In this document: in pieces, positions 53,190-63,448 of the stretch
Numbering within the stretch: the first letter of the stretch is position 1
Layout: each line of letters begins with the position of its first letter
Assembly (NCBI GenBank): GCA_020845895.1
Contig: JADLEX010000007.1
Location: 1 to 64,000, forward strand
DNA from: Deltaproteobacteria bacterium
GTDB lineage: Bacteria; Lernaellota; Lernaellaia; JACKCT01
DNA length: 64,000 nucleotides
Direction of reading: 5' to 3'
Made by a program: the position numbers and the translations under genes
Notes under the pieces: model-generated
Databases searched by the model: none
What the model saw: only the letters and a program-made list of their open reading frames with translations
Told to the model about the DNA's origin: nothing

Positions 53190-54608
53190 CTAAAGTCGGT
53201 CGGCGATGGCGCGGTAGACGGTGCGCACGCCCTCGCGGAACGAGAGCCGCCGCGAGCGCCGATAAAACAGCCAGAAATAACTCGCCCGGTAGATCAATCT
53301 GTACACGGCGCGGAACGGCCCGTGCGACAGTCGTTCGACGAAGCTCTCCATCCACGGATAGAAAAACAGGATGTAGGCGAACTTGTGCAGAATCTCGATG
53401 CGCCGCGCTTCGGGCGTCGTCAGCAGGCTGCGGTCGTGCGGGTTGATGTCGAGCACCTCGGGCCACAGGTTGTTGCCGACCATGCCCATCTCGATTGCGT
53501 CGTCGCCCAAATCCGTCTTGGGAAACGGCACGAAGAGGATGAACCAAGCCTGATCCGCACCGATCTCGCGGTTGAAGCGGATCGTTTCGAGCGCTTCCGG
53601 GTACGATTCGCCCGGCAAGCCGAGCATGTTGGTCGTCTGGACGTGGATGCCCACGTTGTGCAGGCACTTCATGGCGTGGAACAGATCCTCGTTCGTGATC
53701 TTTTTCTTGAGCGCCTTGCGCCGTTCCTCGCTGCCGGTCTCGAGACCCATCTCCACCGACTCGCATCCCGCGTTGATAAGGCCGCGCGCGACCTCGGGGT
53801 CGATCTGGTCCGCGCGTACGAAACACTTGAAGGGCGTGCGCAAATCGCGTTCATAGGCCGCCAAAAATTCGAGAAACCAGTCGCGGTGCAGCGCCAGCAG
53901 GTCGGAGTAAAACGCGAAACGCTTGATCCCCAGCTCGGCCACGGCGCGGCGCGTTTCGACCAGAATGTCGTCGATGGAGCGCTGCACGTAGAACTCGCCC
54001 ATGCCCTTGAACAGGCGCATCGAGCGGTGGTTGTGGCAAAACGTGCAGTGGTACGGGCAGCGGCGGCCCGACGCGATGAAAAAATGCCGTTTGTCGTAGG
54101 CCCCGGTGTCCTTGAGGATCTGCGTGTCGGGTTGCGGGATTTCGCTCGCGGTGAGCAGTGGCGCGAGATCGATGGTGTCGTAGGGATGAGCGCCATCGTA
54201 GATGTTTGGGATCGCATGGTCCGCGTCGTTCTCTTCGCGGCGCACCCAGTCGGCCACGGCACGCTCGCCCTCGCCGATGCACGCGCCGTCGAAGACCTTT
54301 GTGTCGATCTGCTCGGGGAAAAACATCGCGTGATAACCGCCGACGCACTGGCGGATGCGGTCGCCGAACTGTGCGCGCATGTTCGCGGCGATGTCGCGCA
54401 CGGGTCCGTATTCCGGGGTCATCGCCGTGTAGAGCACATAAGCGCGCCCGGAGTGTTCGCGCAGACGTTTCGTCAGCAGCGCGGGTTCGCCGGAGACCAG
54501 CTCGGTCGTCATGCCCGCGTCCTTGAGGACCGTCGACAGCGTCGTCATCGCGATCCGCTGCACGTGCATGCGCTGGTACATGAAGACATGCGGTGCGGTC
54601 GCGTTCAT
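53190..54608 (-). CDS. B12-binding radical SAM protein
   Basis: This 472-residue protein has an N-terminal cobalamin-binding-type Rossmann domain (QRIAMTTLSTVLKDAGMTTELV; CVGGYHAMFFPE) and a radical SAM core with CPYHCTFCHN (C-x3-C-x2-C). The C-terminal part is aromatic and basic (FFYPWMESFVERL; YFWLFYRRSRR). B12-dependent members methylate or rearrange unactivated carbons, often in lipid or natural-product pathways. The substrate is not identifiable. I chose the ATG at 54608. Confidence 0.86.
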   Translation of the reverse strand: MNATAPHVFMYQRMHVQRIAMTTLSTVLKDAGMTTELVSGEPALLTKRLREHSGRAYVLYTAMTPEYGPVRDIAANMRAQFGDRIRQCVGGYHAMFFPEQIDTKVFDGACIGEGERAVADWVRREENDADHAIPNIYDGAHPYDTIDLAPLLTASEIPQPDTQILKDTGAYDKRHFFIASGRRCPYHCTFCHNHRSMRLFKGMGEFYVQRSIDDILVETRRAVAELGIKRFAFYSDLLALHRDWFLEFLAAYERDLRTPFKCFVRADQIDPEVARGLINAGCESVEMGLETGSEERRKALKKKITNEDLFHAMKCLHNVGIHVQTTNMLGLPGESYPEALETIRFNREIGADQAWFILFVPFPKTDLGDDAIEMGMVGNNLWPEVLDINPHDRSLLTTPEARRIEILHKFAYILFFYPWMESFVERLSHGPFRAVYRLIYRASYFWLFYRRSRRLSFREGVRTVYRAIADRL

Positions 54609-54767
54609 GGCTCGGCCTCCCGGAACGCGCGGCAAATTGGGCGCGCCCGCCCGCATTTCGTCCGCGCTCGATCGATGGTTCAGGTCTAGCCGCCCCCCGT
54701 TGCCAAGGTCAAGGCAAAATCGCGCCAACATCGAATTGCGTCATCGCCCTGACAGGCCGCGTGTGAG

Positions 54768-56375
54768 CTACGGAGCGCTCGCGGCCGCGGCCGGTGGGCA
54801 TGCGCGATCGATCTGCTCCCAAACCCATTCGGGATTCTTGTTGCCGCACGCAATGCCCGCGTGAAACAACGCGCGCACGCGGCAGCGGTCGCGCTCGTCC
54901 GTCGCCCCGTCCGGCGCGAGACGCACGACCGCGTTTTCGTAGACGCGTTCAATTCGCCAGCCGGAATCGAAACGGTCGAGGAGGGGCGCGAGAAAGTCCT
55001 TCGGTTCTTGCCCATAGGGCGTGCAGTTGTTGAGATAGGTGTAGATCACGACGGCGGGAGGCCGCGCGTCCCATTCCCTCAGAAAACGGTCGATGACGAC
55101 GGGGGGCGCTGTCCACGGCAACAGGAATCCGTAGCGGCCCGGCGGTTGCCGATTCGCGTCGAAGTAATATGTCGGATCGTGCGGGAACGCGAAGACGGGG
55201 TCGCTCGGCGCGGTGGTGGCGACGAGGTCGGCGACGATTTCGCGGCGCGCGGCGATTTCGCCGGGATCGAGCCGGCGCTCCCATTGGAACAGCCCCGAAC
55301 TGATGGGACTCAGCGAGAACACCGCGAGGTTGACGCACCACGCGATCGTCGCGACGTAGCGCCGCTCCGTCCAATACCGCGCAATCGCCATCGCGAAGAG
55401 CCACGCGCCGACCGCGAGCAACGGCAGCAGGTGGTGCGCGAACAGCGACGGGTAGAGCAAGCCCACCGCGCCGAAGAGCGCGGCCGCGTGCAGCCGCCGG
55501 TCACCCGCGGGGATCGGTGTGCGCGTGCGGAGAGCCTCGACCGCGGCCGCGAGCACCATCAGCCAGATGGGGAGCTGAAAAAACCACTCGTCGAGCGAAG
55601 GCCAATAAACGTACGTGGATGTGCGGAATAGCCTCCACGGGAACGTGTAGCCCTCGAGAAAGTCGCTCCACGCACCGACGGAGGCGAACGCGGCGGCTTC
55701 GCCGAGCCACGGTAAGCCGAGCCCCGCCGCAAGCGCGACCACGTCTTTTCGTCCGACGCGTCCGGACCCCGGCCACAGCGTTGCGACGAATATCGCGAGG
55801 ACAGGCATCCATGCGGTCTGTTTCACGCACGTCGCAACGAAGAGCGCAACGCCCGCGAAAAAGAACCGGCGAACCGGAACGTACGTTTCGCCGTCACCGC
55901 GCGTCATGAGCCAGAGCGATGCCAGCAGTATCGGTGCCAGCACCGATTCCGACTGCCAGACATCGCCGAAGAAAAACGCATGGAGCGCCGCGTAGATGAG
56001 CGCGCCGAACGCGCCGGCCAGCGGCTTGCCGCGCCGGGTGCCCAGCAGCGCGATCAGAATCGCCGATGCGAGCACCCCGGCCAGCGCCGCGCCGCGCAGC
56101 ACGCTCCAGCCTTCGCCGAAGAGCACGAAGAGGCCCGCCGTGATCCGGTAGAGCCCGGGTCCCTTTTCGTTGAAGGCGTCGCGGTACATCACGCCGCCCG
56201 CGGCGAGCAGGCGTGCGGTGTTGGCGTGATCGCCCTCGTCCTGAAACGGGACCGCGCCCGCGAGAATGCGGTGCGTCATGATGACGACGCCGAGCGCGAG
56301 CGCGACGACGGCCAGCGACGCGACGAGGCGCGCCGGGGCCGGGCGGTCGTCGGGCGATGGCGATGCGTCGGTCAA
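54768..56375 (-). CDS. GT-C family membrane glycosyltransferase-like protein
   Basis: This 535-residue polytopic membrane protein has about ten helices. The first periplasmic loop carries an acidic pair (VPFQDEGDHANTARLLAAGG) and NEKGPGLY, as in PMT/ArnT-type enzymes that use polyprenyl-phosphate sugars. A large C-terminal soluble part has a Cys pair (CTPYG; DRCRVRALFHAGIACG). It probably modifies a surface glycan or protein. Unlinked neighbours nearby have similar topology (58392-60140). Confidence 0.78.
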   Translation of the reverse strand: MTDASPSPDDRPAPARLVASLAVVALALGVVIMTHRILAGAVPFQDEGDHANTARLLAAGGVMYRDAFNEKGPGLYRITAGLFVLFGEGWSVLRGAALAGVLASAILIALLGTRRGKPLAGAFGALIYAALHAFFFGDVWQSESVLAPILLASLWLMTRGDGETYVPVRRFFFAGVALFVATCVKQTAWMPVLAIFVATLWPGSGRVGRKDVVALAAGLGLPWLGEAAAFASVGAWSDFLEGYTFPWRLFRTSTYVYWPSLDEWFFQLPIWLMVLAAAVEALRTRTPIPAGDRRLHAAALFGAVGLLYPSLFAHHLLPLLAVGAWLFAMAIARYWTERRYVATIAWCVNLAVFSLSPISSGLFQWERRLDPGEIAARREIVADLVATTAPSDPVFAFPHDPTYYFDANRQPPGRYGFLLPWTAPPVVIDRFLREWDARPPAVVIYTYLNNCTPYGQEPKDFLAPLLDRFDSGWRIERVYENAVVRLAPDGATDERDRCRVRALFHAGIACGNKNPEWVWEQIDRACPPAAAASAP

Positions 56376-56508
56376 ACGAAACCCCGCGCGCGGGCCGGTT
56401 GCTCGCTGGTGCTTGCCAAGGTCTGCCTACGCTTGCGTTGTGGGCGTGTGTTCTCTATTAGCTGGTTTTCAGCGCTCGGACAAAGCTCCGCATGGATCGG
56501 TCGGCGAA

Positions 56509-58425
56509 ATGAACTATTTGCGCGCGTGGTGGCTTCCGATATTCGCGGTTTGCGTCGCCGCGTGCGCGCGCACGGCCGCGCCGCCGCCGCCGATCGTGAC
56601 GTGCGTCGATCCGCTCGCGGGGTCCGTGGGATCGCTCGACGACGCCGAAATCACACTGCGCTTCGCCGATCAGCCGTCCGGCGATGTGCTGGTCGTGCGC
56701 CTGCCCGGTGCGAAGTATCCGGACGAGGTCGATCCGCGCCCGCTCGTGTATGCGAACGTCGTGGACGGCGGCGAACTGACCGTCGGCACCGGCGACGCAA
56801 AGGGCGACTGCGGCTCGGAGTCGCGCTCGCGGTTCGATGTGCCGGTCGTGCTGGAAAAATCCGTGAAAGACCATGACCTGCGGATTCGCGTTCAGCAGTA
56901 TCGCCTGCCTTTGCGTTCGACCCCGGCGCTGCCCGTCGAGTTCGTACTGCGCGACGCGGCGACCAAGACTGAGACGACGATCGGCACGTGCAGCGGCGAG
57001 GTTCGCGCCGGCGCGCCGATCGCCGTGCGAGTCGTTGCGCCGTCTTACGCCCGCCTCGGCCAACCGATCGGCATTCGCATCGCGAGCCTCGATCGATGGG
57101 GAAATGCGTCGACCGACCCCGGCGAACTGCGTCTGGAGATCAACGGCGAACGACCGAATCTGCCGCCGCTGCGCACCGACGAAAACGGCGTGGCGACCAT
57201 CAACTGGTCGCCGGAAAAAAACGGCGTTTTCCGCTTCGGGATCATCCGGCGCGAAGGGGAACGGGAACTCGAGATCGGGCGTTCGAACCCGATCGTCGTG
57301 GACGACGCACTCCGCGAGGGCACGTTGCTGTGGGGAGATCCGCACAGCCACACCGGCTATTCCGACGGATTCACGACCGAAACGCCCGGCGGCGCATACC
57401 GCTACGCGCGCGACACGGCGTTTCTGGATTTTGCGGCGGTCACGGATCACGTCGAGGCCATCTGGGGTTGTGCGATGAGCCACGACCAATGGGAATCGTT
57501 GATGGAGTCGGCCGAGACGTGGAACGCGCCGGGACGATTTGTCGCTTTTGCAGGTTACGAGTGGACCGCGTCGTTTCCCTTCGGGGGGGTGAAATCCGAG
57601 GCGGAGGGCCACGCGCATTTGCTCTTCCCGGGCCGCGCCGTGCGCTGCGGTTCGAACCAGCCCGAGTGCGCGACTCTCGACGGTTTACTCGATTTCATGC
57701 GTCCGCATCAGCCGGTTGTGATTCGTCATCACACTTGCGCAAATTGGGCGCCCGCGGTTTTCTCGGGTCGCGTCGATTCGCAAACACCGGTCGTCGAAGT
57801 CACGTCGAGCCACGGCAATTGCGAGTGCGTGTCGTGCCCGGGACGCATGCCCGAGTCGTCGATGGACCCCAAGAACGACGTGCGCACGGCGCTGCTCTCC
57901 GGGCCGCACTACGGGCTTGTCGGGGGTTCGGACAATCACAACGCGCGGCCGGGGTCGACCAACTACTTCCGCAAACTGCCACTCATCCTCGACACCGGCG
58001 GCATCACGGCACTCAGCGCGCGGCGCTTCGACCGCGAAGGGATTCTCGAAGCCCTTCGCGCGCGGCGCACTTACGCCACCACGGGCGCGCGGATTGTCGT
58101 CGAGTTCACCGCGGGCGAAACTTCGATGGGCGGCGTGCTGCCGGCGGGGGCCGAGGCCAAGGGGCGTTTCACCGTGCACGGCACCAACGTCATCGGCGCG
58201 GCGACGGTTTTTCGCGGTGATCTCGACGATCAGTCCATTCGCGTCGTCACCGCCGAAGTGCCGGGCGTGTTGGATTTCGAGGCCGAGTGGCGCGATCCGT
58301 CGCCGCCCGCGCGCGGGTTCTACTATCTGCGTGTCGAGCAGGTGGACGGCGAGATGGCGTGGACGAGCCCGATCCGCATCGGGCCGGTCGATCAGGGCGA
58401 CGCGGTCGTCTCGCCGAGTTCGTAG
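56509..58425 (+). CDS. Lipoprotein with PHP-type metallohydrolase domain (DUF3604-like)
   Basis: This 638-residue protein has a lipobox (VCVAAC), an N-terminal immunoglobulin-like region of about 260 residues and a PHP/DUF3604 domain. Metal ligands are visible in LWGDPHSHTGYSDGF, DFAAVTDHVEAIW, FVAFAGYEW, HLLFPG, VIRHHTC and VGGSDNHNAR. Such domains hydrolyse phosphoesters or related bonds; the substrate is unknown. The ATG at 56509 puts the signal at the N-terminus. It overlaps the convergent gene end by 34 bases. Confidence 0.82.
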   Translation: MNYLRAWWLPIFAVCVAACARTAAPPPPIVTCVDPLAGSVGSLDDAEITLRFADQPSGDVLVVRLPGAKYPDEVDPRPLVYANVVDGGELTVGTGDAKGDCGSESRSRFDVPVVLEKSVKDHDLRIRVQQYRLPLRSTPALPVEFVLRDAATKTETTIGTCSGEVRAGAPIAVRVVAPSYARLGQPIGIRIASLDRWGNASTDPGELRLEINGERPNLPPLRTDENGVATINWSPEKNGVFRFGIIRREGERELEIGRSNPIVVDDALREGTLLWGDPHSHTGYSDGFTTETPGGAYRYARDTAFLDFAAVTDHVEAIWGCAMSHDQWESLMESAETWNAPGRFVAFAGYEWTASFPFGGVKSEAEGHAHLLFPGRAVRCGSNQPECATLDGLLDFMRPHQPVVIRHHTCANWAPAVFSGRVDSQTPVVEVTSSHGNCECVSCPGRMPESSMDPKNDVRTALLSGPHYGLVGGSDNHNARPGSTNYFRKLPLILDTGGITALSARRFDREGILEALRARRTYATTGARIVVEFTAGETSMGGVLPAGAEAKGRFTVHGTNVIGAATVFRGDLDDQSIRVVTAEVPGVLDFEAEWRDPSPPARGFYYLRVEQVDGEMAWTSPIRIGPVDQGDAVVSPSS

Positions 58426-60140
58426 ATCGAAATCACCGTATCCCACGCCCAAGGCGTAATTCGGTAGTTCGCGCGCAGGAACGCGTCGAGTTCGGCGAAG
58501 GTCTCCACGCGCGGGGGGCAATGCGCCATCGGGTCGCCCCAGATGTTGTAAGGCCAACTCGGCGGGACGCGTCCGCGACCGGGAAACGGCGCGTGTCGGC
58601 GGCAGTCCTGTGCGTAACGGAAGACGTAGCGCGGAGGGGAATTCGCGAAAGATGCCAGGAGATCAGCTCGCGTCCGCAGCACATCGACATCGGTGCGCAC
58701 GTGCCACAGCCCGTAATTGTGGAGCGTGTGCGAGAGGTCGTCCGCGGCGACGATCTCGAAGTTCTCCTGATGCCGCGTCGGCGCGAACGCGTCCAGAAAC
58801 AGGTACATCTCGGGCAGGTAGTCGTAGGTCCAGATCGTATCGCCGGGTGCGAGGCGCGGGCGGACAAACTCGGCGGCGGCGGCGAGCGTGGGCTGCCATT
58901 CCAGATGATTCGCCACCTGATTGTGCGCGGCGCGTTCAAACACGAAGTCGCGGTTTCGCCTCGCGATTTCGGCGGTGAACGGCGTCGATTCCTTCTCCAA
59001 CCCCCGCGCGGAGAGCGTTGCCCACGACAACTCCGTGCGCATGTCGAAACTGACAAGGGCGAAAACAACGACGCACATGGCGATTCGGATCCGTCGCGGG
59101 CGCGCGAGCGCGATCGGCGTGAGCCCCGCCGCGACCATCAGGCACGCCGCCGGAAACAGCACGACAAAATAGTGCCCGTACCAGTGACCGCCCATGAGGA
59201 GGGACACCAGAGCGGCGAGCGCGTAAAGCATCCATGCGCGCACCGGCGCGGCCGAGTTCCGCCACGAGGGTGCGGCGATGAGCATGGCAACGGAGGCCAC
59301 CGACGCCGTCAGGAGCGCGGGGCTCGATCGCCACAAACGCAGCCACTGGTTTGCGACGAGGCGCGAGGTGGTCGTCCAGTCCGCGCCCGTTCGGTACCCG
59401 AACATGCCGAAGGGATTGAGCTGGTCGGCGGCCGTGCCGATGCATCCGGTTACAGCGAGCATGGCGACGAAGGGCGCTGCACCGATGACCGCGCCGAGGG
59501 CGAACTGAGAAAGCGCGCGCGCCGACGAGGCGGGCGACCAACGCGCCCCGGTCGACCGGCGAAGGGCGATCTCGATCGCGCACGCGATCGCAAAGAACAA
59601 CGCGGACTGCTTCATCGCGATGGCAACCGCCATGGCCATGCCGGCGAGAACGTGGCGGCGCGCGCACGGCGGAACCGAGAGCGCGAGCAGCGCGACGAGT
59701 GATGGCGCAATCGTCCAGAATTCGAAGTTGGGGCAGGTTCCCGCGCTGACCATTTCGGCCTGGTACATCGCGTAGAGAATCGCCGCCACGACTCCCGCCG
59801 CTCTATGAATCGTCATCGCGAGAATCCGATAGAGGAGCGCGCAACTCGCCCATGCAAAAAGCGTCGCAAGCGCGTAGATCGGACGCATGTCGCGGCCGAA
59901 GAGGGCGAAACTCGCGGCGTAGAGCGCGAGCGTGCCGGGAGGTTTGGTCACCACCGCGTCGGAGTAGGCGCAGCGGCCTTCGAGGAAAAGGCTCGATGCG
60001 TACGCGGGCGTTCCCAGATCGGGGTCGCACAGCGTGTTGGACATCGTCGTGAGACGCAGGAACGCGATGACGGGCAGCAGCGCCAGCAAGATGGCCCAAT
60101 CAGCCCTGTGCACACCGCCAACTGCGATTGGACGTTCCAA
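58392..60140 (-). CDS. GT-C type membrane glycosyltransferase-like protein
   Basis: This 582-residue polytopic protein of the ArnT/PMT-like class has the first luminal loop motif LCDPDLGTPAYASSLFLEGRCAYSDAVVTKPPGTLALYAASF, with Asp-Pro-Asp replacing the usual Asp-Glu. About ten helices follow, then a soluble C-terminal domain (about 150 residues). It is likely a lipid-linked sugar transferase acting on surface glycans. Its 3' end overlaps the DUF3604-like gene from the other strand. Confidence 0.78.
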   Translation of the reverse strand: MERPIAVGGVHRADWAILLALLPVIAFLRLTTMSNTLCDPDLGTPAYASSLFLEGRCAYSDAVVTKPPGTLALYAASFALFGRDMRPIYALATLFAWASCALLYRILAMTIHRAAGVVAAILYAMYQAEMVSAGTCPNFEFWTIAPSLVALLALSVPPCARRHVLAGMAMAVAIAMKQSALFFAIACAIEIALRRSTGARWSPASSARALSQFALGAVIGAAPFVAMLAVTGCIGTAADQLNPFGMFGYRTGADWTTTSRLVANQWLRLWRSSPALLTASVASVAMLIAAPSWRNSAAPVRAWMLYALAALVSLLMGGHWYGHYFVVLFPAACLMVAAGLTPIALARPRRIRIAMCVVVFALVSFDMRTELSWATLSARGLEKESTPFTAEIARRNRDFVFERAAHNQVANHLEWQPTLAAAAEFVRPRLAPGDTIWTYDYLPEMYLFLDAFAPTRHQENFEIVAADDLSHTLHNYGLWHVRTDVDVLRTRADLLASFANSPPRYVFRYAQDCRRHAPFPGRGRVPPSWPYNIWGDPMAHCPPRVETFAELDAFLRANYRITPWAWDTVISIYELGETTASP

Positions 60141-60283
60141 ATTCGCCCCATTTCCTCGTGACAGCGGAGATTTCGGCGTGCGTGCGGCGAACTGTCAAGG
60201 ACGTGGCCGAAAATCATTAAGCCCGGAGCGTTTACGCCCGAAAAGAACACTGATATTGCGTGGGCCACGCACTCGACAGTCGA

Positions 60284-62827
60284 ATGATGACAAACGCGCC
60301 AACATCGATGCGCCGGATCGTGATCGTCCGCCGTTACGGGCTGGGCAATTTCATTTTGGCGTTGCCCCTCATCGAAGCGGCCCGGCAGGCAATTCCGGAA
60401 GCTGAAGTGATCCTGTTCGTCGACTCGCGTTGCGCGTCGATCGCCGAGATGACTTGCCCGGATCTTCGCCGCGCGGTTTACGAAAATCCCGAGCAAGCGG
60501 CGGCGTGGTTCGCGGACGTGCGCCCCGACGTCGTTTTGTTTACGTATCCCACCGTCGACGCGGCGCTGATTTCGGCGGCGAACGCTTCGGGGGCGAAGAC
60601 GGTTTGCCACAACGTCCCACGTCGCGAGAATCCGGCTGTCGTTCGATTGGCCGCCGATCCTGCGCGGACCGAGGCAGAACTGAATCTCGATCTGCTGCGC
60701 GCGATGGGAGCGGATGCGGAGTTCCGGCCGCCGCGTATCGACGTGACGGCGACGGGGCAGGCCGAGGCCGAGCGCGCGTTGCGTGAGCACGGCGTGCCCG
60801 ATCGCTTCGTGGCGTTGCATCCGGGCTGTCACGGCGACTGGGAGGCGAAGCGCTGGCCGGCGTCGTCGTTTGCGCGATTGATCGACATGATGGCGGAGCG
60901 CGGCACGCACGCGGTGCTGCTCGGCGGTCCGGACGAGGTGGACGTTGCGGACGACGTCATGCGCCACGTGACGACAGGACGTATCGTGAATCTCGCCGGA
61001 CGCACCTCGCTCGCGGGCGCGGCGGGAATTCTCGCGCGTGCGGTCGTGATGGTCAGTAACGATTCGGGACTCATGCACCTCGCCGCTGCGGTGGGCGCGC
61101 CGGTGGTCGCGCTGTTCGGGCCGACCTCCTGGGCGAAGAATCCCCCGCTGGCCGGGCGCAGCGCGATCGTGCGTCAACCGGTCGCGTGCTCGCCGTGCTT
61201 CGTGATGGGGGGTGGCCGTCCCCGGCGTGCTTGGTGCACGGAGATGCTCGCGCCCGCCAAGGTCCTGCGTGCGCTGGACGCCTTGCTCGTCAATGAATCC
61301 TACGTGCCCGCGCCACCGGAGAAACCGTTTGTGTCGGTTGTCGTGCCGACACGAAATCGCTCCGCCAAACTCGCGCCGACGATCGATTCGCTCCTCGGGC
61401 AGACCTACCCGAGGGATCGGTACGAGGTCATCGTCGTCGACAACGACTCGACCGACGATACGGCGCGGGTGATTCAGTCGTATCCGCACGTTCGTTACGA
61501 GTTCGTGAACCATCGCCATTCGAGCTACGCCGCGCGCAATCGCGGAATCGCCGTCGCGCGTGGCGAGGTGCTCGCGTTCATCGATGACGACGCCGTGGCG
61601 CACCCCGACTGGCTCGCGAACGGCGCGGAGTGGTTCGCGCACCCGCAGGTGGGGTGCGTTGCGGGCCGGACCGACGCGCTCAATCCGGACAGCGATGTGG
61701 CGCACTTTCAGGCGCGCTCTCCGCACCTGTTTCCGGGGCCCGAGGTCGAAACCGCGGAGGCATATGGAGTGCCGACGGTGAACTGTTTCTGGCGGCGCGA
61801 GACGATCGAGGCGATCGGGCCGTTCAACGAGGAATTGAAGTCCGGCGGCGATTTCGACCTGACGTTTCGACTGCGCAAAGACGGTCGGTGGTGCGTGCGA
61901 TTCGCAGAGTTCGCAGTCGTGCGTCACCGGCATCGCGAATCCGTCCAAGACCTGTTTCGCGTCTTCGCGCGCTACGGATACGGATCGACCTACGTGGCGA
62001 AGACGCATCATACGAGGTCCGTTTCCGCGCGGTGGAGCGAAGCACGCACGGAGTGGTCGGGTCTCGCGCGACGCGCGCGCGGCGTTTTGCGCGAGCGCAT
62101 GTCTTCACACGGGCGAGTTGTGCCGACGATGCACGCGCGCGAGTTCATCGACGAAAATGCCGTGCGTGTTTTCTCGGCGCACGGCGGTTCGCCCGCGAAA
62201 TCGGCATTTCCGATGAGCGATGCTGTTCAAATTCCTGTCGCGCCGAATCCCGATTATCTCGCGGCGGCTCTCGATGCGATCGCAACGCAAAAGCCGGGCG
62301 GCTGGTACATCTATGGGGCGGGGCAACATACGCGGCGCGCGGCGGGGCTGCTCGACCTGGGCGCTCTCGGCGTCGCCGGCATCGTGGACGACGACCCGGC
62401 GAAGTGGGGGCGACTTGGCGATCTTCCCATCGTCGGACGCGAATCCGCACTGTCCGCGGGCATGAAGACCATCGTCGTCTCGTCGGACTACTTCGAGTCG
62501 GCGCTTCTCGAAAAACTTCGCCCGCTTCGCCGACGCGGCATCGACGTGTGCGGTCTCTACGACGCCGACGCGTACGAGCGATACGGGCAGGCGGTGGCGA
62601 GTCGCCACGAGCGCGACGCGAATCGGGTATTGTACGTCCCGCGGGGAACGCTCGACCGCGCGCATCGGAACGCGCTCGCACTCGGTTTGGGTGCGCGGGC
62701 TGTCATCGTCGACGATGGCGAAGCACCTGGCGTTTACGACGACGAGTTTCTCGATTGGGTCTCGCGGCTCGCATTTCGAACCGGACGTCTCGCGGGATGC
62801 GTGCGTTATGGGTATTTTGCACCGTAA
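60284..62827 (+). CDS. Fusion of heptosyltransferase (GT9), GT2 glycosyltransferase and Rossmann-like domain
   Basis: This 847-residue protein has three domains. Residues about 10-340 are a GT9 (WaaF-like) heptosyltransferase with RRYGLGNFILALPLIEAA, ALHPGCHGDWEAKRWP and SNDSGLMHLAAAVGAP. About 350-620 is a GT-A fold GT2 transferase with VSVVVPTRNRSAKLAPTI, the DxD-like IDDDAVAHPDW and GGDFDLTFRLRKDG. The last 200 residues hold a nucleotide-binding Rossmann-type part (YIYGAGQHTRRAAGLLD; VDDDPAKWG). It probably adds two sugars in LPS or capsule synthesis, with the last domain perhaps anchoring or modifying the acceptor. The start is uncertain (60284, 60287 or 60308). Confidence 0.85.
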   Translation: MMTNAPTSMRRIVIVRRYGLGNFILALPLIEAARQAIPEAEVILFVDSRCASIAEMTCPDLRRAVYENPEQAAAWFADVRPDVVLFTYPTVDAALISAANASGAKTVCHNVPRRENPAVVRLAADPARTEAELNLDLLRAMGADAEFRPPRIDVTATGQAEAERALREHGVPDRFVALHPGCHGDWEAKRWPASSFARLIDMMAERGTHAVLLGGPDEVDVADDVMRHVTTGRIVNLAGRTSLAGAAGILARAVVMVSNDSGLMHLAAAVGAPVVALFGPTSWAKNPPLAGRSAIVRQPVACSPCFVMGGGRPRRAWCTEMLAPAKVLRALDALLVNESYVPAPPEKPFVSVVVPTRNRSAKLAPTIDSLLGQTYPRDRYEVIVVDNDSTDDTARVIQSYPHVRYEFVNHRHSSYAARNRGIAVARGEVLAFIDDDAVAHPDWLANGAEWFAHPQVGCVAGRTDALNPDSDVAHFQARSPHLFPGPEVETAEAYGVPTVNCFWRRETIEAIGPFNEELKSGGDFDLTFRLRKDGRWCVRFAEFAVVRHRHRESVQDLFRVFARYGYGSTYVAKTHHTRSVSARWSEARTEWSGLARRARGVLRERMSSHGRVVPTMHAREFIDENAVRVFSAHGGSPAKSAFPMSDAVQIPVAPNPDYLAAALDAIATQKPGGWYIYGAGQHTRRAAGLLDLGALGVAGIVDDDPAKWGRLGDLPIVGRESALSAGMKTIVVSSDYFESALLEKLRPLRRRGIDVCGLYDADAYERYGQAVASRHERDANRVLYVPRGTLDRAHRNALALGLGARAVIVDDGEAPGVYDDEFLDWVSRLAFRTGRLAGCVRYGYFAP

Positions 62828-62842
62828 TCGACAGGAGCGCGG

Positions 62843-63448
62843 ATGAGTGACGAATTCGAGTGCCCGCTGTGCGGCCACGTGGGGGCGTTTCAGGAGTATC
62901 GCGGCCGGGCACACGCGCGTTGCCCCGTCTGTCGATCGCTCGAACGCATGCGCCATCGGTGGCTCATTGCCCGCGACCGAGGTTTGCTCGACGGAGCAGA
63001 ATCCCGCGCGGTGCTGCACGTCGCCCCGGAGCCGTGCGTAGCGAAGTATCTGCGCTCGTTCGGGCGCTACATCGGCTTTGATACGGACGCCGCCCGCGAG
63101 ATCGACATCCAGGGCGACCTGTGCGCCATCGCGCTCGAAGACGCGTGCGTGAATGTGGTATGGGCGTCGCACGTGCTCGAGCACATCCGGGAGGTCGATA
63201 CGGCGATCGCCGAGATTCACCGCGTAATGAAGCCGGGCGGCGTGGCGGTCATCGAGATCCCGATCGTTGGCGAAAAAACGGTGCTCTTCGACACGCCGGG
63301 CGAAAGCGATCACTGGTGGGGACCCGGCGCGGATTGGTACGACAAATACCGCGAAGCGGGATTCACGGTGGAGGTCCTGCGCGCGGCCGATGCTCCGAAG
63401 AGATTCCGATGCGGCGGTGGTGAGGTCGCATGGTGCCTGAAGCCATGA
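62843..63448 (+). CDS. SAM-dependent methyltransferase with N-terminal zinc ribbon
   Basis: This 201-residue class I methyltransferase begins with a zinc ribbon (ECPLCGHVG... RCPVCRS), followed by SAM-fold segments ASHVLEHIREVDTAIAEIHRVMKPGGVAVIEIPIVG. It lies 15 bases after the glycosyltransferase fusion and overlaps the next gene by ATGA, suggesting methylation of a glycan or sugar intermediate. Confidence 0.85.
   Translation: MSDEFECPLCGHVGAFQEYRGRAHARCPVCRSLERMRHRWLIARDRGLLDGAESRAVLHVAPEPCVAKYLRSFGRYIGFDTDAAREIDIQGDLCAIALEDACVNVVWASHVLEHIREVDTAIAEIHRVMKPGGVAVIEIPIVGEKTVLFDTPGESDHWWGPGADWYDKYREAGFTVEVLRAADAPKRFRCGGGEVAWCLKP

Noticed and set aside
59948-62011. 687-codon minus-strand frame opposite the GT9/GT2 fusion
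   Set aside because: Antisense shadow; the plus frame has clear GT9 and GT2 motifs.
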